Source: Metarhizium brunneum (lineage: Eukaryota; Ascomycota; Sordariomycetes; Hypocreales; Clavicipitaceae). From it: a stretch of 64,000 nucleotides of DNA. Below, one piece after another: positions 1 through 11,653 of the stretch; position 1 is the first letter of the stretch, and every line of letters starts with the position of its first letter. Made by a program: the position numbers and the translations under genes. The stretch covers positions 1,612,001 to 1,676,000 of the forward strand of contig NC_089424.1 of assembly GCF_013426205.1 (NCBI RefSeq), in the 5' to 3' direction. A model generated the notes under the pieces. The model ran no database searches. It had not been told where the DNA came from and saw only the letters and a list, made by a program, of their open reading frames with translations.

Positions 1-985
1 ACCCCAGTTGGGTTCATTTTTGCCATCTTCGTCTGCCAGCACCGTCACCATTACCAGCACCGGACACTTGTCCCCCCCTCTCACGCCGGACTCGACCATC
101 GCAGAACTAAAAGACGATATGAGCACTTCTGAAGAGACTGGGGAAGCAGACGAGAAACACTGGTTTGCACAAAGGAAACGATCTCGACGGTTCTTGGCCA
201 TTGTGGGCGTTATCACGCTTGTCACTATGGCCGCCTTGGCAGTTGGCCTATCTTTGGGATTAAGAAATAAGTAAGTCCAAAGTGAACAAGACTATATATC
301 CATGATATGTATATTGTGTATTATTCCCTTGGTTCAAGAATGAAAGCTAACACACTGGCTCAGAGTTTCTACCCGAGGCAGTCCAGTAGTAAAGGACAAC
401 GGCAATGATTCTGGTCCTCCGCTCCCAGTGGGCGCATTTTCTTTCCAGACGTCTCTTCAGAACATTGATGCCAATTGCACGTCTAAAAGCACAACCTGGG
501 GATGCAACCCCATGACGCAAGACGGTCCGGTCATCTTCCACTGGAACATAACACAGCTCAACTCGTACACGTACACCATCACATCTACCGAGAACTCCTT
601 TGGTCCCAGTTTTGCCAACGTCAGTATGAAGGTCCGCGACTATCGCAAGCCCACAGAACGGCTCGAGTTCTCGTTTCTGATGAACAAGACTGTTACACCA
701 TCCGATGCTGGTTCCCCGACCAATCGTGCTGCGAGATGCACTTATAAAAACGTCAAATTCGAGACTACGCTGTATACTAGGAAACGAGGCACTGCGGCCG
801 TCGACCCTCCCAGGAATCACGTAAAGTATGCGGCATGGCCAGGGGACATGGAGATTGTTCAGCTCTTCAACTCAACAATTGGCCAAGCCGTTTGCCAAGA
901 TGACATGCGCCACCCAATTGCAGATGTCACCATCGGCCTGGGCGCTTGTCGATGTCGGTACTCGAACATGATGGATAGCTGGTAG
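1..985 (+). CDS. Single-pass membrane protein with extracellular Cys-containing domain (5' partial)
   Basis: The reading frame is open from the left window edge and no ATG lies in its first part, so the start is probably upstream. Exon 1 ends at 270 and exon 2 runs 364-985; the intron 271-363 has a GTAAGT donor, a GCTAAC branch point and a CAG acceptor and keeps frame. The product has an acidic, Ser/Thr-rich cytoplasmic stretch, a basic KRSRR stop, one hydrophobic helix (VGVITLVTMAALAVGLSLGL) and a C-terminal domain of about 200 residues with several NxS/T sequons and about six cysteines, ending GACRCRYSNMMDSW. This looks like a type II membrane protein with its C-terminal domain outside the cell or in the secretory lumen. 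I do not recognise a catalytic domain. Similar small anchored proteins are common in Sordariomycetes and are usually left hypothetical. Confidence 0.7.
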
Positions 986-1371
986 TAACCGTGGAACCAG
1001 GAGAAGCTGCTGGCACCGAGTTTCTGCGTTTTTGCGCAGAAACTGCACACTTTATTGTTAATTGTTAATACTGTGGATACGGGGGGCATTTGTTGAATTT
1101 CATGTAATGGGACTCGGAGTAATACGCCTTTTAATTGCGATGGAGCATGCGTATGAAAAAAAAAGGTGAGACGATATTTTGATACCAACGTGAGTAGCAT
1201 GCTATTCACGGAACATCTAAGTGATGGAAATAAACATGTACAAGATGAGGCTGTATGGGACCGCTCGCGTTTTGATAATAATGAAGGTGTGTAGATTTTT
1301 GACCGTTGACCTGGGGCCTGATGCAGTTTATTAACCGTGTGGGCCTCTTCTGGAGCATCATGTAAATATCA

Positions 1372-1378
1372 GGCTAAA
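1372..1378 (+). promoter_or_regulatory. Putative XlnR/Xyr1 site (GGCTAAA), distal
   Basis: Exact GGCTAAA, about 400 bp upstream of the xylose reductase ATG. GGCTAAA/GGCTAR is the known recognition word of the fungal xylanolytic activator XlnR/Xyr1. That it works here is inferred from its position and the target gene. Confidence 0.45.
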
Positions 1379-1471
1379 TACTGAGCGGCTCCAGTCATCA
1401 ATTCATGCTGCGGTGGGTCGCATAAAGTGCCGAGTAGTATGACTGATTGGTAGCAATGGTAACTTTCGGCT

Positions 1472-1478
1472 GGCTAAA
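1472..1478 (+). promoter_or_regulatory. Putative XlnR/Xyr1 site (GGCTAAA), proximal
   Basis: A second exact GGCTAAA, in the same orientation and exactly 100 bp downstream of the first, about 300 bp before the ATG. Having two sites makes the assignment more plausible than either one alone. Confidence 0.45.
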
Positions 1479-1608
1479 AGTGCAGAAATGTGCCGTTTTT
1501 AGCAATGTGAAGCTAAACAGTGTGGATTTGATTCCTTCAAAATAGCCATGCCAATCGGCGGAAAAGGGTCTCATGAACCGCGCAGGTTTCGTTCCCGATG
1601 CTCGTAGT

Positions 1609-1610
<2 letters not shown>

Positions 1611-1640
<30 letters not shown>
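1611..1640 (+). repeat. Poly(A) tract, 30 bp
   Basis: An uninterrupted run of 30 A about 140 bp before the xylose reductase ATG. It may be a poly(dA:dT) promoter element that keeps nucleosomes off, or simply a homopolymer. Its exact length is prone to sequencing error. Confidence 0.9.
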
Positions 1641-1647
<7 letters not shown>

Positions 1648-1780
1648 AGCCAAACATTTGTTGCCTAATTTCCTCTCCCCCTGCGTGAGAAATATTTCAC
1701 AATTTACTTTCTCTGGTACTAACAAGAGTGCCTGTCTTGATATCCTAGCTTTCTTTGCCACTCGTGAGAAACGAGCAACC

Positions 1781-2958
1781 ATGGCGCCGCCATCTATTAA
1801 GCTTAACAGTGGCTATGACATGCCACAGGTCGGATTCGGCCTTTGGAAAGTCGACAATGCCACTTGCGCCGATATCGTTTACAACGCCGTCAAAGCTGGT
1901 TACCGGCTCTTTGACGGAGCCTGCGGTAAGCAAGAACCGATACCAACCGAACTCTCCCCAAGGGAGTCTGATTCGCGTGTCAACACACCCTTTGCAGCAT
2001 GCACCTCCCCATTAACTGCGCCTGTCTGCTTCCTCTCTTCTAACACCCAAATGCCTTGTACACAGACTACGGCAATGAGAAGGAATGCGGAGTTGGCATC
2101 GCCCGCGCCATCCGTGACGGCCTCGTCAAGAGAGAGGAACTCTTCATCGTTTCCAAGCTGTGGCAGACATTTCACGAAAAGGACAAGGTCGAGCCCATTT
2201 GCCGCCGTCAGCTAGCAGACTGGCAAGTTGAGTACTTTGACCTGTTTCTCATTCACTTCCCCGTTGCCCTCGAGTACGTTGATCCCGCCACACGCTACCC
2301 CCCTGGCTGGTTCTACGACGGCCAAGGAGAAGTCCGCTGGAGCAAGGCGACAAACCAGGAGACTTGGGGTGCCATGGAGAGCCTCGTCGACGCAGGCCTC
2401 GCGAGAAGCATCGGCGTCTCCAACTATGAGGCGCAGGGCCTCTACGATATGCTCAAGTATGCTCGCATTCGGCCGGCCACGCTGCAGATAGAACTGCACC
2501 CATACCTGCAGCAGAATAACCTTGTCAGGCTCGCCAAGGCAGAGGGCATCGCCGTGACGGCCTACTCGTCTTTCGGGCCCACGGGCTTCATTGAGCTCGA
2601 CATGGATCGGGCCAAGAACGTGGCTCCGCTGATGCAGCACGAAGCCATCGCTGCCATGGCCGCCAAGCACAGCAAGACTCCTGCGCAGATTCTCTTGCGA
2701 TGGGCGACGCAACGGGGACTGGCCGTGATTCCAAAGACCTCTAGACCTGGCGTTATGGAGCAGAATATTGAAAGCACCGATTTTGATCTTGAGCAAGCTG
2801 ACCTGGATCGCATCGCAAAGATGGACCTCAATTTGAGGTTTAACCAGCCCACAAATGTAAGCCGTCAATTATATATATAGTGTGAACTAGCCTTTGAGCA
2901 AGGACTTACTTTGCTGCCCTAGTATTTCCCAAGCGACAAGTTGTGGATATTTGGGTAG
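1781..2958 (+). CDS. xyl1: NAD(P)H-dependent D-xylose reductase (aldo/keto reductase)
   Basis: Reduces D-xylose to xylitol in the cytosol, the first step of fungal pentose catabolism; also accepts L-arabinose and other aldoses. Exons are 1781-1925, 2066-2856 and 2923-2958, giving 323 residues, normal for the family. The last exon codes only 12 residues ([11 protein letters not shown] and stop) but matches the conserved family C-terminus, so the in-frame stop at 2878-2880 lies inside an intron and is not the real end. The AKR catalytic tetrad is complete: Asp45, Tyr50, Lys79 and His112 (LIHFP). The cofactor-loop motif [13 protein letters not shown] is present. The start is the ATG giving [20 protein letters not shown]. 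Two GGCTAAA words upstream suggest control by XlnR/Xyr1. Another AKR substrate is possible, but the motifs favour xylose reductase. Confidence 0.93.
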
Positions 2959-3299
2959 AAAGCCATATCTTGTGCCGTCTTAGCCAAAGAGAACCAGAAT
3001 AGAACTCGGTTTACTCCGCACCCGATAGTCCAAGTCTATACAACACTGTCGTCTACACATGCGACGAGAAGATAGAGACCCAAACCATGAATAAACTGGC
3101 ACAAAATAATCATATCATATGTCCGTCGGCATCGTGTAGCTCAACGGAATTGGGATGCACTTTGCCACGTATTGCAAACTGTCTCCCAATACCTACCTTG
3201 ACCCATATCATACAATTAGTGTCGCTGTGCACGCTATCGTGAAAAAAACCGGAAACGCCTTGCTTATTACACTGCCTTACTTTACTGAAACATTTAGGC
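2959..3299. other. Convergent spacer
   Basis: A short spacer between the 3' ends of xylose reductase and SDS22. It presumably holds both terminators; nothing else is evident. Confidence 0.6.
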
Positions 3300-4559
3300 T
3301 TATACTCGAACAAAAGCTGTGAGTTAAATGTTAGCAGCATATCCACATGTCTCTCTGTGTGTGTGAGAAAGAGAGAAACTTACTAGCATCGATCTGGCTG
3401 ACTTGTGGCAAAGCCAATCGGACCTTGTTTCTGTATAGAGCTGGTCCCCGGAGCTGAAGCGGATTCCCTTCAAAATAGACAGTGGTCAGATTCTCCTTGT
3501 CTTTCAACACCTTTTCTACCTCTACAAGGTCCCCAATCTGGTTGTAGCTGGCCCAGACTTCTTCAAGCCTGGACAACCCTTCCAGGCCTTTGAGACTGCG
3601 AATTTGGTTGTTGGAGATGTCTAGTATGGTTAAATTGGTGTTTCCTTCGATGCCCTCCAATGATTCTAAAGCGTTGTGTGCAATGTAGAGCTCTTCAAGC
3701 TGAGGCACCTCCTTTAGTGGTGAGAGGTCTCTGATTCTGTTTGACTGAATGCTGAGAAGACGAAGGCTCGACAAGCCGCCCAGACCAGTAAGGTCGGTGA
3801 TTTTATTTTTAGCCACCCAAAGCTCCTCCAAATTTCGGAGATTATCGAGGTTCCTCATCTCACGAATGCGGTTGGACCCAAGCTCTAGAGATGTAAGTTT
3901 CTGCAACGTATCAAGTCCCTCAATTTTGCTGATCTTGTTGGCGACAAGGAATAATTCCTTGAGCTCCGTCATGTGGCTGATATTCTTGATGTGCTTGATT
4001 TTGTTAAAGCTCAAGTCCAGGCAGACGAGATTTTTGAGTTCGTCCATGCCACGCATATGCGAAATCAGGTTGTCATAGAGGTCCAAGTCTTTCAATGTGG
4101 CCGCCAGAGGGGCCAGACCTTCGATTTCTTGTATAGTATTCTGCCGAAGGCATATCCGGGCGACGTTTTTGAAACGCTCGAGTCGAAGGGATGAGATGGA
4201 TCCGATACGGGAATGAGAACACATGATTTCCTCGCTGTCGGAGCTCTCACTTTCGAGTAGATCTATTAGAAAGCATACGTTAATTTGCAGCTCCAAAATC
4301 CGGGTTGGGAAGCAAATATACCTTCGTCAGCTCTAATATCTTCTCCAGGTAGGACATTGCTGTCATCGGAGTACTCAGGATCAGAGAGCGCCTCGGGGTT
4401 GGACAGCAGAGCAGATTTGGAGATTCGAAGCTTTCCGTCCCATCCTTTGCTGTTTCGCATGCCCGGACTTGCATCTCCTTCTTCGCGTGGCGCCACGCGA
4501 TCATCTTGAATGTCAATGTGGTGAGGGTGGTCGGTCTCTTTGTCTGGTGCGGATGACAT
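3300..4559 (-). CDS. sds22: Protein phosphatase 1 regulatory subunit SDS22
   Basis: Leucine-rich-repeat regulator and chaperone of type 1 phosphatase (Glc7/PP1), acting mainly in the nucleus in mitotic exit and PP1 assembly. Exons on the minus strand: 4559-4322, 4262-3384 and 3316-3300, giving 377 residues. An acidic, disordered N-terminus of about 100 residues precedes roughly eleven 22-residue SDS22-type repeats (for example LKDLDLYDNLISHM and LKELFLVANKISKIEGL), then the LRR cap. The last exon is only 17 nt and completes the C-terminus QIDATFVRV, which matches family ends; reading through the last intron would add an unrelated tail. The ATG at 4559 begins MSSAPDKETDHPHH. Repeat number and C-terminal cap are as expected, so the call is secure. 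Confidence 0.95.
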
Positions 4560-5125
4560 TGTGAAAGGCGGCGGCAGAAGCGTTTCAGTGGCGTTGGGGA
4601 GGAGGACTTTCACGCAGCTTGCAGAATGTCCCGCAAGTTTTAAGAGGTTTAGGTGCAGCCCAAAGAGGAGGATGCCAATGAATGGAAGTGAGAAGAGTCG
4701 AATGTTAGAAAGCCGTCGCAGGCAGTGGATCGAGCGATGTTTTGAACTAGACTTAGCCAGCGGGTTAAACAATCGACTAGTCACTCTGAGTATTAGTTAT
4801 AGGCACCTAAGCGCGTGGGTATAGGCTGATAGGTGCCTACAGCGACATGTAGTAACTTAGAACCCTACCGTAATGGTGACATCAGGCCTCAAGGCGGGGC
4901 ATCCCACCACTCACATGCACTTCGAAACAATCGATGGACTTTTATGTTAAACTTTGTACTCCATAACATATTGCAGATTGGCCTTCTTCTCCGAGGTGGC
5001 TGTTTTTGCCTCAACTTACGGTCTGCTTTCAGACTCGACAATCACAAATTACATCCTGAAATTCTGCTGGAGGTTTTGTTCCGGCAATTTGACCCGCTGC
5101 GATGCCGCAAATCTAGACCTGTGGC
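4560..5125. other. Divergent promoter region, SDS22 / hydrolase
   Basis: A 566-bp spacer between divergent starts. Around 4790-4850 it contains repeated TAGGTGCC/TAGGCACC-type words resembling the dispersed TAGGTACC motif family. No gene is supported. Confidence 0.55.
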
Positions 5126-6377
5126 ATGGCGATGCTTTGGTCTCGAGGCCTGCCCCTCGCAAGAGACCTACAGGCCTTGAGATGGACGCGAAACAGACAG
5201 GAGAGGCCAATTATACAGCCTCGACCTCGGAATAGTTTATTAACTAGAAGGTTACATGTTGCTCCTATCCTCCTGCCACCAGCCATCTTCACCGGGCTCC
5301 TTGTTGCTTTGTGGTGTTGGAAATGTGCCATGCTGGTTATGTTGCAAAACACTATTATTTACGATCCATATCTTCCGCCGAATGCGAGGAAAATGAAGAT
5401 ATCCGATTATGCTCGATACTGTCGTGCTATTCAATGGCGGGAAGAGCGCATACGATCCCTGGATGGCACAGAGATTTCTCTTTGCGTAAGCCATGGGGGC
5501 GGTCCTAGTGGTACTCGGGCAACAGCTACAAGAAGCGACTGTGTCAAGATACCCGTATATATTTTATACTTTCAAGGTTTGATCTCCTCATACTTTCACA
5601 CCAGGAATAAGGCAAGCCTGTCTCCTGACGAGCGATGCAGGCAATGCGTCGTCCCTCCCTCCGCGGTTACCAGATATTTCGTCGGTTCTGACCCGTCTTC
5701 AACTGGAAGACGACATGTTCCGTTACACCTTAGTAGGCGTAAGCTACCGGGGGTATTGGACATCGCATGATCGACCCTCTGAAACAGGCATCAATAAGGA
5801 TGCCGAAGCAGCCTTGCGCTGGATCTCTGATCAATATCACCACAGGTCACAGGAAGGCGAGCAACCAAGACCCGCGGTCATTTTTTGGGGCCAGAGCATA
5901 GGTTGTGGTTTTGCAACAAACCTGGCAGCCTTGGCATCTTTGTCTCCTTCTCTGACCAATTTGCCAATCAACGCCCTTGTTCTTGAGACACCATTTACAA
6001 ATACACGCGATATGCTTTCAGCTTTGTACCCGCAGAAATGGTTGCCATACAAACACCTGTGGCCGTTCCTTAGGAGCCGCCTGGATAGTAGGCAGAACCT
6101 TGAGGTGATTGGAAGGGGATATTCTGGGACACGACCGCCTGAAATATACATTATCGAAGCAGGAAAAGACGAATTAGTGCCCCCGGACCATGGAAAAAGG
6201 CTCCAAAGGCAATGCGAGGATATGGGCCTCCTAGTACAACGTCATACAGTTCATTCCGCTCTTCACAATGATGTGATGTTTCGCCCACAAGGTAGAGAAG
6301 CTATTGCAAGATCCATCTTGTCAGCAGCGCGGAAGGCCATAGAAACAAGAAATGAGGAAACGAACTCGATAAGATAG
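5126..6377 (+). CDS. Membrane-anchored alpha/beta hydrolase (BEM46/ABHD12-13-like)
   Basis: Probable serine hydrolase anchored in an internal membrane. Exons are 5126-5576 and 5641-6377, giving 395 residues; the 64-bp intron has a CTGAC branch point, and splicing restores the frame as YFQGNASSLPPRLPD. An N-terminal hydrophobic helix (residues about 45-70, ILLPPAIFTGLLVALWCW) precedes the hydrolase fold. The nucleophile elbow is GQSIGCG (Ser236); the likely acid is Asp327 in AGKDELVPPDHG, and the likely base is His359 in HSALHND. An oxyanion-side strand with VGVSYRGYW is also visible. Family members act on lipids or acylated substrates, but the substrate here is unknown. The ATG chosen is the first in frame after an upstream stop; a slightly later Met cannot be excluded. 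Divergent from SDS22. Confidence 0.8.
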
Positions 6378-7714
6378 GAGAATCAGAGAAGTCGGTATCA
6401 CATCCCATCCCGACGAGGGAACATGATAGGCCTGGTACACCGGGTTTCGGTTTTTTTTCTTCTTCTTTTTCTCCCTCCAGAGTCAAAGACTCGTCATCAT
6501 TCAGCAGCTGCCTGCACCTCCAATAAACGCCACCGGGTTTTTCGAAGCGACCAATAAGTTGCACCTCACCTAGTCCAGTACGACAACCAACGCTTCCGCA
6601 GTGGAGACGCGACCAACAGTTCAAGGCACCCAGGGATGATCGACCCAGCCAGCTCGCCAGGAACAAGCCTAAGCTATCTCTCATGGCACTGGCAAAAAGC
6701 ACGGTATCCATGTGCAGAGACAAAGACGAAGTCCGTTCACTTCTCCAGGCGTGGTGAGGATCTGCTTAGAGCTTCAATATCTCGGAACTACTGAGACTGC
6801 CGGCAAGATGAAAGGCCTTCCAAATGGCATAAATCGATGAATATGGGAACCTGCAATGCCTCTTATGCACATCTCTCTGACCCTTTGACGTTGGAAATTG
6901 CTATTATATCCGCTGAGGTGCAGACTGACTATCGTTGAAGAACGCTGCCTCGAGGAGAGTTGCCTGTGGTGCTCCACTGCCCTCACCTCCCAACCTCCCT
7001 ACCCCGGCCAGACTCGTTATCGGTGCCATGGTTTGTTGGAATACCCTCCTTCAGCAAAGGCATCATGCTGAGACCCCGGCCCCTGGAAGCTCCTGGCCAT
7101 CCTTGCTGTTCTGGTGTTCTTGATGACTCCTAGCCCTGATTTACGTCTGACTCGAAAAAACGCTTGGGCCATGGCTTGCTCCAACACCCCTGGCACCCCT
7201 AGCACAGAACTAATTAGCTTCACGTGATATCGCGCAAACGACGCGAACTGAGAGTCACGTCTTGCTCTTACTGGACGCGCGTAGGACCTGAGGCTATCAC
7301 CATGACCAGAGGGCTTCCTTGCAAGGCGGACCACATCAGGGGAGCTAGCCCGCTTGTTAGTCGTCTTAGCCATGCAACGGTGACATGGAGTCCGCCGATG
7401 CCTGCCAGCTGGTGGTTGCACGGAGCATTCTCCTGAAGTATTAAAAGCCTGGCATTCACCCCATCTCAAGCAACCAATTTTTTGGGACATCTCGTTAGCG
7501 CCCTAGGTAAGTTTTTTTCTGGGCTTCGCTGACACCATCAGGCATCACAAATCGCCATCAGCTCTGTCACCAGTGTTTCAACGTCTTTTTGTAGTCCACC
7601 TTGTTTATTTCTGTACTGCGCTGTGAATTTCGCTGTTGTCAAATTGCTGTTTCTTTAGACCCAAGCAAGCGTCAACTAGGGTCTCTTCCTGTGCACCCGA
7701 CAGAAGCTACTACA
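6378..7714. other. Spacer with promoter and 5' leader of the BTB gene
   Basis: No convincing gene. An antisense open frame over 6301-6723 has biased, low-complexity content and no homology I recognise. The last 200 bp look like a leader containing an intron (listed separately). Confidence 0.5.
7507..7594 (+). other. Probable 5'-UTR intron of the BTB gene
   Basis: GTAAGT donor at 7507, a pyrimidine-rich end and TTTTGTAG acceptor at 7594, placed about 120 bp before the BTB gene ATG. Inferred from splice signals only. Confidence 0.4.
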
Positions 7715-8795
7715 ATGTTTAGCAGCAGCAGACGCTTCGAGTCCTCCAGCAAGAGCTTTTCCAAAAGTCATAAGGCGTCAAAGTCAAGTTCTTCGTTCAG
7801 CCGTGACAATGGTGTCAGCAAAAAACGCCATGAGTCTCGTCATCGACGTCCAGCAACGGCTTCCACAGCCACGGCCAGTGATGACACAGTCATGGGCGGG
7901 TACGTAGCTCTTCTTCTCCCATAATTCTCCTAGTCTCCCCTCTTGTTCATCATGAAACAAGAAAAGCTGACTGGTGGACACAGAAATATGCCGTCCGCTA
8001 TTGTGACGCTGGTCGTCGGATCCGACCAACGACTGTTCGCCGCCCACGATGATGTCCTCTGCTCTAGTCCTTTCTTCAATAACGCTCTACGAAATACATA
8101 CATGGATCCTGCTGCCAAGAAAATTGCCCTTCCTGATGAAGAGCCGGAGATTTTCAGCTCAGTGTTGGAATACCTGTACAAGGGAGATTATTTCCCACGG
8201 CTCATGCACAACAAAAGGCGCAACTCTTGGGAACTTGAACCCTCCGATTCAGAGCGAGCAGTTGAAAGCACTTTCTATCATCGCGGAGTTGACGGTGACT
8301 TACTCAAAGACACTGTCATCTATTGTGCAGCTGAGAAATACGGACTAGAGGAGCTCAAGAAGCTCGCTCTCCGGAAGCAAGGCTTGCGTAAGTTTTTTCT
8401 TTTCTTTTTGGACATCTGTTTCACGACAACTCTGTTCCTGGGCTCTTACCACGTCATATCTGACCAAAGATGTATAGAATCCGGCATCCAGTGCAGCACC
8501 ATCTTGGCGTCTGCACGTTATGCGTATGCCAACACACCTGACAGCGATTCTAAATTGCGAGCTCACTACTTGGCTCTCATTATTCGCTCTCGTGGCACTT
8601 TTAAGCGTAGCGGGACTATGCAACTCGAAATGTATAATGGCGGCACCCAGCTGTTCTTTGACCTGTTTGTTGCCTTGTGCAATCATGTTGATGATATCTC
8701 ATCTGCACAGTAAGAGGAAAATCTGACTTCATCGCCTTGTCAAAACCACGCTAACACGGCGTTTTTTCAGAGGTACACCGAGATCTGGCCGCTAG
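7715..8795 (+). CDS. BTB/POZ domain protein
   Basis: Exons are 7715-7899, 7984-8387, 8478-8709 and 8771-8795, giving 281 residues. A Ser-rich basic N-terminus of about 60 residues precedes a BTB/POZ fold: VTLVVGSDQRLFAAHDDVLC, then SPFFNNALRNTY, the Leu/acid-rich LPDEEPEIFSSVLEYLYKGDY, and the later helix IYCAAEKYGLEELKKLAL. This is the arrangement of the fungal KLHL-like BTB proteins that dimerise and often serve as Cullin-3 adaptors, although no Kelch, MATH or BACK domain follows. The third intron (8388-8477) is 90 bp and could be read through in frame; it is called an intron from its GTAAGT donor, CTGAC branch point and TATAG acceptor. The final exon adds only GTPRSGR. Function beyond protein-protein contact cannot be given. 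Confidence 0.8.
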
Positions 8796-9841
8796 ATCCA
8801 ATATTAAGGGCCCAAGGATCAGTCTCACGGTATCCCGACTCAAATGACGTGATACGTTTCCCCTTATTCCAATATTCGCACACATGGAGCCAGTTTGCTA
8901 GGTCATTAAAAGTGGTGAAATGCAACAATCTACGGCTTAAACTTGGCGTTGACGGTTCGGAACGTTTCTTTTCTAATCCTTGCCACAAGATTTTGACGTG
9001 TTTCTGCACAGTGAGTTAGTCGGGCGTCGTTTCCCATTATGTCTCTTTCCTAGCCTTCACACTTACCGGAGGTCATGTACAATTACTCTTCTCGATCTAT
9101 GAGGGTGTATGGTATTTTCACTTCTTTGAGAACACAAAAGTTCATGTCCTGTTAAATTTTCATGTATAAAACAGCAAAGTCTTTTGGGGATGCTTCTATG
9201 GCCTTTGCGTCATTTGCGTCCACTTTATGTAGGATCACCTTCTAAACGCCCTTTCTGCGTTTTATTTCGCAGATATGAGATTGAGGACATACACATCTTT
9301 AACTAATAACATTTGCCCATATTCGAAAATTACCTCCTTGGAGACACGAATGATCACGGTAGGCATGTGCATCTAAATGGACGCTAATTGAGTCTACGTG
9401 ACGCTTTACATGCCAAAAGTCTCAAATTTCCCGTGCTGACAAGATCTGGCGTGGCAACCATGACTCACATCAGCGCGGCAAAATTATCCCTGTTTAGGGG
9501 TTCTGGGGGCAGCTCTTCCGGCGTTGCACGATGTGCCTTGGGTAGCACTTCGGCGTAAAACCAGTATCCTATCGAACTGATCCCTGTTTGATACCGCGCC
9601 TTGTGATGAAGAAAACAATGTGTGCCATAGCGCCGAAAGTTTTTGTGCCAATCAGTTGCTGGTAGCCCTACTTTCTATCCCAAGGCATCGATTTGAGCCA
9701 GGAAACTACGTGGACCATTGCCCATATTCCCATTTGATTGCGAGGCTGTCAAGAATATTGTGTATCAGACCTTGCCTGGCTTCTCTTCATCAAGGCCGCC
9801 AAACAGTTTCGAAATTCTTATCGTAGCCATGGAGCCCCAAA
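8796..9841. other. Convergent spacer, BTB gene / CSN12
   Basis: About 1 kb between two gene 3' ends. Short frames exist but lack conserved features. I see no RNA gene or repeat. Confidence 0.5.
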
Positions 9842-11653
9842 TCATACGCCTGTTCCCGGGAAGGCGCCCTTCTTCGATAAGACCACAATTCCTCTTTCTC
9901 GAGCAATATATCCCTTCATTAGATCCTATCGTAATGCAAATTAGCAACTGCTCCTGGTACGGTAGATGGTTGACGTGGACCACACGCAAGCTCATTGGTG
10001 CCTTGGACCCTTAGGTTGAGGCACCCGGCACAGTCTGATAGAATGGCAGATGGACGCTTGTGTGGCACCGACAAAATAAGAAATGATAGCAAGCATTTGG
10101 AGTGGTTCAGGTAGATTGTACAGTCTCCGGGAAGGCCTACCTTGTAGATCATGTTGGCCAACAGGCACTCGACTTCATCTGTATCGACGAGTTCCCCACC
10201 ACTTCCCATGCAGATTGCGGCTCGGAATTCTGAGACTGGTACTCGAGTTCTGCGCACAGGGGTCGTTTCGCCCTCTTTGGGTTCGTCAAATCCACCGGCG
10301 ATGAAAACCTTGCGTAGGAGGTTGCGCAGAGCAATATCACGGCCGCGCTCTAGGGTCAAATATATACGTTTCTTGACAAATTCGTCTTCACCCTTTTGTA
10401 GGGCTAGGTCGAAATTATGCAAATCGCCTCGCTTAATGCACTCCGCAAGTGGTAGAAGCAGTTCCTGCAATCGAGGATACGGTTGAAGGAGTGCTTTGGT
10501 AGGGAGGACATGGCTAGTTAGCAGTCGGCAGGGGATGAGATATGTCAAGATGCGCCTGTCCCTGTTAGTTGCCGTTCTTACGAGCGTGGCGTTTGCCATT
10601 TTTAACATACTCTGCGTTGCTCTTGGCATCCTTGTGGCACAATTGCCATGCCTCAATAAGGTGCTTTTCTGCCTGTTTGGGATGATTTTAGTACTTTACT
10701 CAAAAATATTGAGCGGGTGAGATACCTGAACATAGTTCTCCTCGAGAAAGAACAAAACACCTTCATAATACTTGAAGGTAACCCTTTGAGCCCTTGGAAA
10801 TGCCTCTAAAGGTGGCATGTCTCCCTTGTCGTTATAGACGGCCAACGTCTTCAAAATTGTTCTTGATAATGACGCACTGTTGAGCTTGAAGTATGTCTTG
10901 AACAACAAATTAATAACAAAATATATCCCCCATTTTCGAGATTCTTCTATCGGTGCTCTATATCAGTGCATGATTAGTCTTATATTAAATACTTCATGTC
11001 AGGGACGTCTCACCTGTCATTGAGGCACAGCGTAAATATGCGCTTTAGATGCTGCTCGCAGTCTCTAAGCTGACCCTGTTTCTCTAGTTCCGGGTCAAAG
11101 TCGTCCTGCATCAGCGATGCAGTTCCGGAGTTGTCGGTGGAAGACCGGCTTCTCTCGTCATCGGACTTGATAGCAAACAATCTCAAATACTTCCCAACGA
11201 CGTAGAGGGTGGGAATTGTCCATGCTTCAAAGCCAGAGTTATTGTACCCTCGAATTAACATGGAGGTAAGCTCTTTCCACGCCTCATAGACTTTAGTCCA
11301 AGAGGACTTGAGCGATAGGCGTTAGTCCAGATGCATTTCTATGTACACATATTATGAAAGCAACTCACCTTGCCGCTCTCCCCAGCAAGAATCTCACCTA
11401 TTGCGTTCCAGTACGCCACATATACTTCAACCCATCCGTTGACCTCGTCATGGCTTATAGTCTTTCGAGAAGATGTCTGTGACTTAATAAAGTGCTTAAT
11501 GTCTCCTTTGGCGCTATGGGAATTCGTGCTCTGCCATATGCGTTTCAGCCTGTGCGGCTCATTGGGAGGCGGCACTGGTGAGATTGTCTGTGCTAGCAGG
11601 TATCCATTTCGCAAAGCGTACGCTTTGGCAAAGTCCTCAAATAATTCGTTCAT
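9842..11653 (-). CDS. csn12: CSN12/Thp1-like PCI domain protein
   Basis: PCI-domain protein of the CSN12/Thp1/PCID2 family, linked to COP9-signalosome-like or TREX-2-type complexes and mRNA export or splicing. Exons (minus): 11653-11369, 11306-11014, 10957-10726, 10672-10611, 10561-10141 and 9925-9842; 458 residues, as in orthologues. Conserved segments are seen in order: [20 protein letters not shown] at the start, [48 protein letters not shown], and the PCI/winged-helix part with [30 protein letters not shown] and [13 protein letters not shown]. The tail [20 protein letters not shown] matches the family, which places the last exon after an unusually long 215-bp intron. Two other introns are only 49 and 53 bp. 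Divergent from the eL20 gene. Confidence 0.92.

Larger units (their letters stand above)
986..1780. other. Spacer and promoter of the xylose reductase gene
   Basis: No credible gene is seen here. The spacer contains two perfect GGCTAAA words and a 30-base A tract, annotated separately. The other short frames are interrupted or low in coding character. Confidence 0.6.

Noticed and set aside
1781..2880. Stop at 2878-2880 as the end of xylose reductase
   Set aside because: Splicing at GTAAGC (2857) to CCCTAG (2922) restores the conserved C-terminus and a stop at 2958.
6301..6723. Antisense open frame of 140 codons overlapping the hydrolase 3' end
   Set aside because: No recognisable domain, Glu/Lys/Pro low complexity, and overlap with a supported exon; treated as chance.
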